From an uncultured Sutterella sp. (GTDB taxonomy: Bacteria; Pseudomonadota; Gammaproteobacteria; Burkholderiales; Burkholderiaceae_F): 19,358 nucleotides of DNA. The DNA lies in contig UQUS01000030.1 in NCBI GenBank assembly GCA_900544335.1, forward strand, positions 1 through 19,358. The letters are read 5' to 3'. This document shows positions 1 to 6,021 of this stretch, piece by piece. Within the stretch, counting starts at the first letter, position 1; each line of letters starts with the position of its first letter. The notes beneath the pieces are model-generated. The model had not been told where the DNA came from, made no database searches, and saw only the letters and a program-made list of their open reading frames with translations. The position numbers were made by a program, and so were the translations under genes.

Positions 1-126
1 TCTAAAGTTACTGCTGTATCCGAGACTCCGGCGACAGAAACGAAGGGGTTATCCGTCAGGACGGCTTCGGCCGCAAGTCCCGGCAAGGGAGCAGCGGGAT
101 TCTGAGGAATATGCTCTACATCTGTC
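1..126 (-). other. Out-of-frame continuation of the autotransporter (partial, runs off the window)
   Basis: Reading the minus strand from the C tract in the +1-base frame gives about 42 stop-free codons, beginning P-T-D-V-E-H-I-P-Q-N-P and passing through LPGLAAEAVLTDNPFV and SVAGVSDTAVTL before the window ends. The other two frames stop (at 116-118, and about 30 codons after the tract). The Pro/Ala-rich opening would suit a hinge between passenger and translocator. The beta-barrel itself, if present, must lie beyond position 1. That this is the same gene is inferred from the single open frame, not proven. Confidence 0.6.
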
Positions 127-3100
127 GGGGGGGGGGTTGGCTCGAATTCGCAACCAGAGTCAAAGTTCCGGGAGCTGCGTTGACGACAGCTAGCTTGCCC
201 CCATCAAAATGAACCAGCGCAGCACCACCAAACACAGGGCTGTCGCCGACGGCTCCCTGGTCAACCGCAAGAAGGCCGCCTGCCCTGACATGCACGAGGT
301 AGTCCTGACCGTTGTTATTGTTATAGATGGCTTCAGGATCAATGTAGAAACTTCCGCCTTGGCCGATGGTGATTGCCTTTTTCATGAAGACCACAGACCT
401 GGCAGACCCGGCTCCCTCAACCTTAGCAAGAGCCGCCCTTGCTTCGGTTTCCGATGTCGTTCCAATCGTAACCAGAGCACCGTCTCCGGCAATAATCCGG
501 GTTGTTAACGTGTTGTTCGTACCCAGTTCATTCACGCCCAACACAGAGTGACCATGGATGGGATCTACGAAAATGTGGCCGCCACCCATCTCCAAGTTGT
601 TGATGAACATCTTAGCGCCGGCGCCTCCAGGTTCACCGACGTAAACATAGCCGCTACCGGTGAGTTTCTCAACATTGACAATCGTGTTGTTCCGGGCAGC
701 AAATTCTCCAGCTGGATCTCCAGCTGGATCGTTTCCTCCGAAATCGAGTGTGCCGATAGAGGATTCCTTGCCATTGCCGGAAATCGTCAGTTTCATTCCG
801 TTGACATTGACATCCTTCTTGTCGGTTATGGCCCCGAGGGCTACGTCTGTCGGGATAACAATCGGCTGCTCTGACTGCTGATCCAGCTTGAGTGTGGCGT
901 TAGCTAAATTAAGGGCTACGCTCTCGTATGCTTCGCCGAACTGAGTAAACGCGCCCGTTGTCAGAGTGAAGGTATCGTTGATTGTGAGCGTTGCAGAACC
1001 GGAATCCGGTCCTTTGATAGCCAGTCTTCCTACCCCGCCGGTGATAACATCACTCTCTTTCTCGATGTCTTTAAACGCTGTATCAAGCGGCGTGATGAGT
1101 TCGGACCCGTTTTCCATCGTAATGGTGCCGGAAAGGTCCGTCCCTTTGCCCAGAGTCAGTTTGTTCCCTGTTCCGGAAACCGTGAAGCCCGACCCGGCTT
1201 CTTCGTTCCACGTGCCGACGTTAAACTTAGTTGCCTTTGTTGCATCAATGATGCCGCCACCCTTCAACGTGAGAGAATTAACGAAACTGCTGTCAGTCAA
1301 TACCCACTTAGCACCGTCAGCGACCGTGAGATTAAAGCCCGTCACATTACCGTGATAAGAGGCATCACCTTTAAGACCGACAAGTTTCTGATATTCCCCA
1401 TCAATCTTGTATTCTTGGTAGGAGCGACCGGTCCAAGAAGAATCTTCCCCTGTCAAATTAACATTGACGTAAGCGTTAATCAATTTACCGCTATTTTGGC
1501 TATCTTCTGGAGAGTTCGGTGTTTCAAAAACAATGTCACCCTTCAAAACGGTCGATTTGTTTCCATCCTTATTGATGTAGACGGTGGAGTTACCGCGAAC
1601 GTCAATAGCATTTTTTGCCTCAACTTGAACATTGGCATCAATATCAAGTTTCCCGTTAGAGAATGCAGAAAGTCCTAAACCTCCCTGGTTCGTGACATTT
1701 AAGTTCTCTGCTGCAATGCTAAGTGAGCTAGCATTTTCAGGAGCCTTTTTCTGCTCCGTGCTGTTCTGAACGTGAATACCGAAATCTCCATCTGTCTTTA
1801 CGGAAATGTTTTTAGCCTTCATTGTGACTTGAGGGCCTTCTTGTCCGGTAACTCTCGAAACAAACAGCCCCAAATCTGCTGCTTGGATATTAATGCTTTC
1901 TGTTTTATCAGTTCCGATTGCCACTTTCGAGTTTTCCGTGACTTGTATTCCGTAACCGTTTGATTCAACAGAAATTTCTTTACCGTCTACAGTTAACTTT
2001 CCACCATTTTCAACCGCAATAGCGAGCGCAAGTGCGTCCTTCTCCGTTGCCGTTGTCTTAATTGAAACTTTCTCGGACTGTTCCGACCCGAGTTTCATTG
2101 TGCCGCCATTTTGTAATACGCCAATAGCCGTCGCACCGGACCTCACGTTGACATCGGTGTTCCCTGTAGTTTCAACAAGAACTGCCGTAGAAACCGTCTG
2201 TGTACCTTGAATGCCTACAGCTCTGGCTTTTTCAGACGTAACGTTAATCGTTGTGTCCGCAAGTTTTATGCCGGCCCCTTCAAGGTCAACACTTCCGCTC
2301 GTGCTTGTGTAGTAATGGTCCGAGGCATCAAGTCCCGTTGCCTTACCCCCTTTAGTAGTGACTGTTACATTCGTTTGACCAGCAATATCGACACTACTAC
2401 CAGCAGACGTAATTCCCCAAGCATCAGCCGCTCCGACCTTATTATCAGGAGCAACACTCGTGTAATGTTCGCCCTTCTCGTCCAATTTCTGATCTGAAGG
2501 AGCAACAGTTGTCCCGGAAGAATTAACGGTTACGTTAAAAACATTCGCAGTACTTGTAATACTTCCAAAAGTTGCAGAAACTCCGACAACACCGCCTCGC
2601 CGATTGGCATCTTTGCTGCCCGTAGTCCGATCCACAACGGAATCGACATTAATGTCAACTATCTTCCCCTCAAATGAAAAAACTGCGTTCTGTTCCCCCT
2701 TGTCTCCATAGGCTTCTAATCCGACAGCAAATTTTCCATTTTCGTAAGTTGATTTGGCAGTAAAGGAAGTTTTATCCGCCTTAAACGTCGTTGTTCCGTT
2801 GTAATTCGTAAAGGCCGATAGTTCAGAGTTGCCAGCCCCCTCATGATTCGTTTCGGCATAGAACGAAGCCGTGTTTCCGTCAAAAGCCACTTTGCTACCG
2901 TCTGACTGATGTACTCCTCTTACTGCAGGGGGATTCGGGTGAGCATCGTTATTTGCTTTTATTGAAACATCGGCATTTGTCAAAGTACCGTTGGCACTTC
3001 CCGTAATAAGAAGAGCTTTCGGCCAAGTAGAAAATTTCTCAGAAGTACACTCAAATGAAATGGTCGAAGATTTCGGCAGGCTTTTACTCCATGTCACTTT

Positions 3101-3259
3101 CGTTGGATTCGCTGCTTGCACTATGGAAGCAACAAGCCCCAACGAGACAGCAGCAACAATTACCTTTGTTCCCTTCTTCTGAACAGAACTCGTAATTTCA
3201 TTGGCAACCATCAACCCGGCACGAGCACGGTTAAAAACAACCTTAAAAGTCTTATTCAT
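116..3259 (-). CDS. Autotransporter (type V secretion) passenger, frame interrupted at a poly-C tract
   Basis: Large surface-exposed or secreted protein of 1047 residues. Residues 1-26 (MNKTFKVVFNRARAGL...) match the extended signal peptide region of type V secreted proteins. A hydrophobic core at about 33-48 follows, with likely cleavage after VQA (48-50). The rest is low-complexity, rich in G, T, S, N and V with repeated beta-strand-like segments, as in beta-helix passengers; only one Cys is seen (ECTSEK). No beta-barrel translocator is present in this frame. The reading frame runs into a C10 tract encoding PPP and stops three codons later (RQM-stop), whereas another frame continues to the window edge. 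I read this as a phase-variable gene in the OFF state; a truncated pseudogene or a homopolymer sequencing error are alternatives. The start follows a purine-rich GGGGAAGGG stretch 6-14 nt upstream. The ligand or function of the passenger cannot be told. Confidence 0.85.
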   Translation of the reverse strand: MNKTFKVVFNRARAGLMVANEITSSVQKKGTKVIVAAVSLGLVASIVQAANPTKVTWSKSLPKSSTISFECTSEKFSTWPKALLITGSANGTLTNADVSIKANNDAHPNPPAVRGVHQSDGSKVAFDGNTASFYAETNHEGAGNSELSAFTNYNGTTTFKADKTSFTAKSTYENGKFAVGLEAYGDKGEQNAVFSFEGKIVDINVDSVVDRTTGSKDANRRGGVVGVSATFGSITSTANVFNVTVNSSGTTVAPSDQKLDEKGEHYTSVAPDNKVGAADAWGITSAGSSVDIAGQTNVTVTTKGGKATGLDASDHYYTSTSGSVDLEGAGIKLADTTINVTSEKARAVGIQGTQTVSTAVLVETTGNTDVNVRSGATAIGVLQNGGTMKLGSEQSEKVSIKTTATEKDALALAIAVENGGKLTVDGKEISVESNGYGIQVTENSKVAIGTDKTESINIQAADLGLFVSRVTGQEGPQVTMKAKNISVKTDGDFGIHVQNSTEQKKAPENASSLSIAAENLNVTNQGGLGLSAFSNGKLDIDANVQVEAKNAIDVRGNSTVYINKDGNKSTVLKGDIVFETPNSPEDSQNSGKLINAYVNVNLTGEDSSWTGRSYQEYKIDGEYQKLVGLKGDASYHGNVTGFNLTVADGAKWVLTDSSFVNSLTLKGGGIIDATKATKFNVGTWNEEAGSGFTVSGTGNKLTLGKGTDLSGTITMENGSELITPLDTAFKDIEKESDVITGGVGRLAIKGPDSGSATLTINDTFTLTTGAFTQFGEAYESVALNLANATLKLDQQSEQPIVIPTDVALGAITDKKDVNVNGMKLTISGNGKESSIGTLDFGGNDPAGDPAGEFAARNNTIVNVEKLTGSGYVYVGEPGGAGAKMFINNLEMGGGHIFVDPIHGHSVLGVNELGTNNTLTTRIIAGDGALVTIGTTSETEARAALAKVEGAGSARSVVFMKKAITIGQGGSFYIDPEAIYNNNNGQDYLVHVRAGGLLAVDQGAVGDSPVFGGAALVHFDGGKLAVVNAAPGTLTLVANSSQPPPRQM
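127..136. repeat. Homopolymeric G10 tract (C10 in the coding strand), candidate phase-variation switch
   Basis: Ten consecutive G on the plus strand, lying inside the 3' part of the autotransporter reading frame. With ten bases, translation ends at 116-118. With 11 (or 8) bases the downstream frame is open through position 1. With 9 bases the frame stops within about 30 codons. Poly-G/C tracts of this length change length by slipped-strand mispairing in many host-associated bacteria. Confidence 0.8.
707..730 (-). repeat. Perfect 12-bp tandem duplication within the autotransporter
   Basis: The plus-strand unit TCCAGCTGGATC occurs twice head to tail. On the coding strand it encodes an in-frame doubling, DPAG-DPAG. 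Because the unit is a multiple of three, gain or loss would change length without shifting the frame. Confidence 0.8.
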
Positions 3260-3641
3260 AGAGAACCCTTCCCCTTGTCAATAAGTTTTCATTTGAACGA
3301 CGGACAAATCTGTCCGACTCAAATACCTTTTTCTCGAATCCTTCGACGCTCCGAAATAGTTCATTCGCGTCAATCCCCGAAATCGTCGCGCCCGAATACA
3401 CGAATCCGTTGCACTTTTCGGGGACAGGACCCGAGTAAATCGTCCTGATTTTCTCTCTCGCGGAGGGGGGCGCAAGGCTTGATATTAAACGGTTTTTTCG
3501 TGTTGTCTAAATGCAACCCCCTAGATTGCGTCAGGCGACCGAAAACCGTTCATTTTTTTATTTTTTATGCTAGGCAAAAAAATTCTTGCGGCTGAAAACA
3601 TTGAAACCTCGCCTCAAGTTTTGCTTAGGCAACCGAAAGCG
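3260..3641. other. Gene-free region with dyads between the autotransporter and a decayed ATPase
   Basis: No credible coding region is seen here. It holds the presumed autotransporter promoter and leader. It also holds a long imperfect inverted repeat (AACGGTTTT...CG at 3488-3500 against CGAAAACCGTT at 3540-3550) whose right arm is followed on the plus strand by runs of T (3553-3566). The 39-nt interior contains a small GCAA/TTGC stem. It could be a weak plus-strand terminator, a structured element, or the trace of a small mobile element; the sequence does not decide. Confidence 0.4.
3301..3316. promoter_or_regulatory. Dyad in the leader of the autotransporter gene
   Basis: CGGACA-AATC-TGTCCG is a perfect 6-bp inverted repeat with a 4-nt loop, 42-57 bp upstream of the autotransporter start. 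It could be an operator or an mRNA hairpin. A second dyad (CAGGAC/GTCCTG, 3425-3430 and 3442-3447) lies further upstream. I could not pick a convincing -35/-10 pair in this region. Confidence 0.35.
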
Positions 3642-3863
3642 TCAGTCTTCGTCTGCAAAGAATCGGAAACAATTCCCCATCGTTGCAACACGGTATCGGC
3701 ATTCAGGATATTTTTTGACAAACGAGAGCGGAGGCGACACGCAATCTTCTTTCACTTTACATTCGATGGCGCTCATGGTCCCGTTTTCCGAAACCTCTAC
3801 GATGTCGACTTCATTTTGTTGTTTATCGCGCCAGAAAAACAGATTGGTTCCCGTTCGGGCGTA
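3642..3863 (-). pseudogene. C-terminal remnant of an AAA+/DUF4143-type ATPase
   Basis: About 73 stop-free codons on the minus strand have no start codon and are preceded immediately by a TAG (3864-3866). The translation contains NLFFWRDKQQNEVDIVEV, then SAIECKVK, then FVKKYPECRYRVAT. This is the hallmark of the restriction-endonuclease-like C-terminal domain (DUF4143) of a common family of AAA+ ATPases: an F/YFWRDxxxNEVD motif, then an xAIExK strand, then a KxYP segment. The N-terminal ATPase part (Walker motifs) is not found upstream, where the 3901 gene takes over, so this is a decayed fragment. The family call rests on remembered consensus. Confidence 0.6.
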
Positions 3864-3900
3864 CTAAAAAGCTATCCTCGGCTTAAAACTACTTCACATC

Positions 3901-4455
3901 TTAAAGCCAAGGAGACGCCCCTGTTTGCGTCTTTTCTTTGACAGTCTTTCCGGGAACCCACACCGAAGCCGCTCGAGCCTTGCCTTCCATGCGCTCGACC
4001 GTGACCTTCCAAATTAATGTCTCGGAAAAGCGCTCTGCCATCTGAACGGCGTTTCGTTCATCGCTGTTTTCCAGGGCATAGCGATGCACCAGTGCGAGCA
4101 TCGCCCGTACGCGAAGCGCCGAATCTTGAACGCACTCGACGCGTCCCGTTACAACAGCGCTTGCAAAATCCACCGAATACCATTCGGGAAGAACAAACGC
4201 CTTGGAAACAAAAAGAAGTGAGACCTTCGGATTGGCGAGCATATTGGCATTGCGACGCGACTCCGAGCAATTGCCCGTATGAAAATAAAACGCTCCGTCC
4301 AGATACACCGGGTTAACGGCCGTCCCGTAAGGATTTCCGGCCTCATCAGCCGTGCTGATGACGGCGTAGTCCGAAGCCGCAATCACTTCGAGCGTCTGCT
4401 CATCATTTAAAGCGCGTTCACGGCGCCGAAGGACTCTTGACTTAGTATCGAGCAT
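3901..4455 (-). CDS. Nim/pyridoxamine 5'-phosphate oxidase-like flavin-binding protein
   Basis: A 184-residue protein of the FMN-binding split-barrel superfamily. Support is the N-terminal pattern RRRERALNDEQ, then YAVISTADEAGNPYGTAV, a YFHTG segment, and ANPKVSLLFV, which match the layout of NimA-like and pyridoxamine-oxidase-related proteins. Such proteins bind FMN and can reduce small molecules; nitroimidazole reduction is known for some family members but is only a possibility here. The start chosen is the ATG at 4453-4455 because AAAAAGGGGAATCCT directly precedes it. A longer reading from 4536 would overlap the upstream ZIP gene and lacks such a site. It lies 67 bp downstream of the ZIP transporter on the same strand, so the two may be co-transcribed. 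Confidence 0.8.
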   Translation of the reverse strand: MLDTKSRVLRRRERALNDEQTLEVIAASDYAVISTADEAGNPYGTAVNPVYLDGAFYFHTGNCSESRRNANMLANPKVSLLFVSKAFVLPEWYSVDFASAVVTGRVECVQDSALRVRAMLALVHRYALENSDERNAVQMAERFSETLIWKVTVERMEGKARAASVWVPGKTVKEKTQTGASPWL

Positions 4456-4522
4456 AGGATTCCCCTTTTTCCTCTGACCGAGAGATTGTAGGAAAGCGCC
4501 GATTCGAAAGCAACGACCGACT

Positions 4523-5338
4523 TTATGCGTGACCAATCGAAAGCACGACTAGAGAGGCGATTGCCCCGAGGACAATTAAGAGCAAAGCGTAAAGAGCATC
4601 TTGCCTTTTAAGAGCCGGTCGTCCGAACTCTTCTTTCAGAAGGAAAAATGCAACAAAAAGAAACGCCGCAGCCGACACAAGCATCGCATACGGAATCAAG
4701 GTATCGGAAACGGTAAAAAGCACGGTTCCGGCAATGCCGCCGACGGGTGCGACAAGAGCGGCCAAGGCCAAAAGAAATGCCGTGTGTTTTAAGCTCATGC
4801 CGAAACGCGTAAAAATCGCCGCTTGACCGATAAGTTGCGGCACCTCGTGCACGAAAATCGCAAGCGTAATGGCAATGCCGGGGCCGAGACCTGAGGTAAA
4901 AGCTGCCGCCACCAAAATCCCGTCGACAAAGTTGTGACACGACGAGCCGACAAGAATCGGAAATGCCCGCGCGGGTCTGTCCGTGCAGACTTGAGTGCGT
5001 ACTTCAAAGCCGCCCCCTAAAAGAGCCGGGACGGCATGCACACGATTAACGCTGTGCGTATGTCCGACAAAACGGTCGAGAAGAACATCCACGAGAGCAA
5101 AAACGGCTCCTGCCGCAACCAGAGTGCCCAAGGAAGATGCCGTCGAAACTCCCGCCTCAAGCGCCTCGGGAATCAGGTGGAAGGCTCCGATAGCAATGAG
5201 CATCCCGCAAGCTAATAGCGACACAGCCCGCGCGCAGTGCGCCAAAATCCACACCGAAAGCCACAAGGCACACCCTAAGGCTGCCGCACGCGAGAGACAA
5301 TTAGCGGCAAAGACCGTGAATAAAAGAAGTCCTGACAT
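4523..5338 (-). CDS. ZIP-family divalent metal transporter
   Basis: A 271-residue inner-membrane protein with about eight hydrophobic segments. The two signature metal-site motifs of ZIP transporters are intact: HNFVDG (135-140) in helix 4 and HEVPQ (164-168) in helix 5. FHLIPEAL (53-60) matches a conserved early helix. A variable His-containing loop (GHTHSVNRVHAVP, 92-104) sits between helices 3 and 4. ZIP proteins bring Zn2+ (or Fe2+/Mn2+) into the cytoplasm; the substrate cannot be told from sequence. The ATG at 5336-5338 has no Shine-Dalgarno sequence but lies 8 nt after a perfect TATAAT, so it may be read from a leaderless or near-leaderless mRNA. No Zur-type operator was recognised. Confidence 0.9.
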   Translation of the reverse strand: MSGLLLFTVFAANCLSRAAALGCALWLSVWILAHCARAVSLLACGMLIAIGAFHLIPEALEAGVSTASSLGTLVAAGAVFALVDVLLDRFVGHTHSVNRVHAVPALLGGGFEVRTQVCTDRPARAFPILVGSSCHNFVDGILVAAAFTSGLGPGIAITLAIFVHEVPQLIGQAAIFTRFGMSLKHTAFLLALAALVAPVGGIAGTVLFTVSDTLIPYAMLVSAAAFLFVAFFLLKEEFGRPALKRQDALYALLLIVLGAIASLVVLSIGHA

Positions 5339-5346
5339 GGGGCGGC

Positions 5347-5352
5347 ATTATA
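5347..5352 (-). promoter_or_regulatory. Consensus -10 box (TATAAT) just before the ZIP gene
   Basis: On the minus strand TATAAT is followed by GCCGCCCC and then the ATG. The expected transcription start is within a few bases of the start codon. No good -35 element is seen at 16-18 bp. Confidence 0.45.
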
Positions 5353-5505
5353 AGTTTTTTCTTTCAAAACAAAGAAAACGTTAGGATGGATACAATTTGT
5401 TTCGCTTTCGAATATTCCGTTTCAGCATTTGCCCGAACATTTCCTTAAAGTTCGGTCTTGAAGGGTCAGTTACCTTTCTGTACATTTTCTCCTTTGGTTA
5501 CTCAC

Positions 5506-5538
5506 GGCGGGTTCGCAGACGCGACCCGCCCTTTTTTT
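5506..5538 (+). terminator. Orphan intrinsic terminator, plus strand
   Basis: GGCGGG (5506-5511), a bulged T, TCGC, loop AGAC, GCGA, CCCGCC (5525-5530), then C and seven T. It is a strong rho-independent terminator, but no protein gene lies upstream on this strand: the ZIP gene is divergent and the lipoprotein starts 60 bp downstream. It could end a small RNA starting after TACAAT (5391-5396), or act as an attenuator for the lipoprotein. Confidence 0.7.
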
Positions 5539-5569
5539 GTGCAGTACTTTTTCTTAAAATGACCGCACC

Positions 5570-5591
5570 TATAGTCTGTTGCAACAAAGGA
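5570..5591 (+). promoter_or_regulatory. Possible -10 box and ribosome binding site of the META lipoprotein
   Basis: TATAGT (5570-5575) lies after the orphan terminator, and AAAGGA (5586-5591) is 6 nt before the ATG at 5598. The -35 region is only T-rich, so the promoter call is tentative; the binding site supports the chosen start. Confidence 0.4.
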
Positions 5592-5597
5592 TTCCTT

Positions 5598-6020
5598 ATG
5601 CGCACCCTGCTACTTTCCGCTCTAGCCGTTACAACGCTTGCTGCCTGCTCGGGCGCACAAAACCAAACCGAACCGACACCGGAGATTCGAAACACCAGCT
5701 GGATGATGGAAATTCCCAAGGGAGCCGATTGCGATGCGGCCCCGTACATCGAATTTACCGACAAAAAAGCCTCGGGCGACATGGGGTGCAATAGCTTTAA
5801 CGCCGAGTACACCTTAAAGGGAAGTTCCCTACGTTTTAAAAACGTCGCTGCTACGTTGCGTCTTTGTGCGCCCGACTCGATGGCCCTGGAAGAAACCATG
5901 CAACGCGTCTTAAACGAGACGCATCGCATCAAACTTACTGACAACCGTCTGACGTTTTTCGATGGCGCCGGCAAACCCATTGCCACACTCGTTCCCGAGG
6001 CGATGGGGGCTTGCCGTTAA
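5598..6020 (+). CDS. META/HslJ-domain lipoprotein
   Basis: A 140-residue envelope protein. Residues 1-16 form a lipoprotein signal ending in the lipobox LAAC, with Cys17 as the lipidation site. The remainder fits one META domain as in HslJ: NTSWMM near the start, IEFTDKKASGDMGCNSFNAEY with the typical GCNxFxxxY core, then LRFKNVAATLRLCAPD and LTFFDGAGKPIATL. In HslJ-type proteins this domain is linked to envelope stress and drug tolerance, but the molecular role is not settled. The start at 5598 is chosen over longer in-frame readings because it has AAAGGA at 6 nt and gives an immediate lipoprotein signal. It converges with polA with a single base between stop codons, so no private terminator fits. 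Confidence 0.88.
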   Translation: MRTLLLSALAVTTLAACSGAQNQTEPTPEIRNTSWMMEIPKGADCDAAPYIEFTDKKASGDMGCNSFNAEYTLKGSSLRFKNVAATLRLCAPDSMALEETMQRVLNETHRIKLTDNRLTFFDGAGKPIATLVPEAMGACR

Positions 6021-6021
6021 A

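Noticed and set aside
209..2497. Several plus-strand open frames inside the autotransporter
   Set aside because: All lie antisense to the long passenger frame, are of odd composition, and match nothing I recognise.
3567..3941. A 124-codon plus-strand open frame over the ATPase remnant
   Set aside because: Its translation has no recognisable domain and no ribosome binding site, and the opposite strand carries the clear FFWRD/NEVD signature, so it is a shadow.
4456..4536. An N-terminal extension of the Nim-like protein
   Set aside because: The ATG at 4455 has a strong ribosome binding site; the extension would overlap the ZIP gene and adds no family-like sequence.
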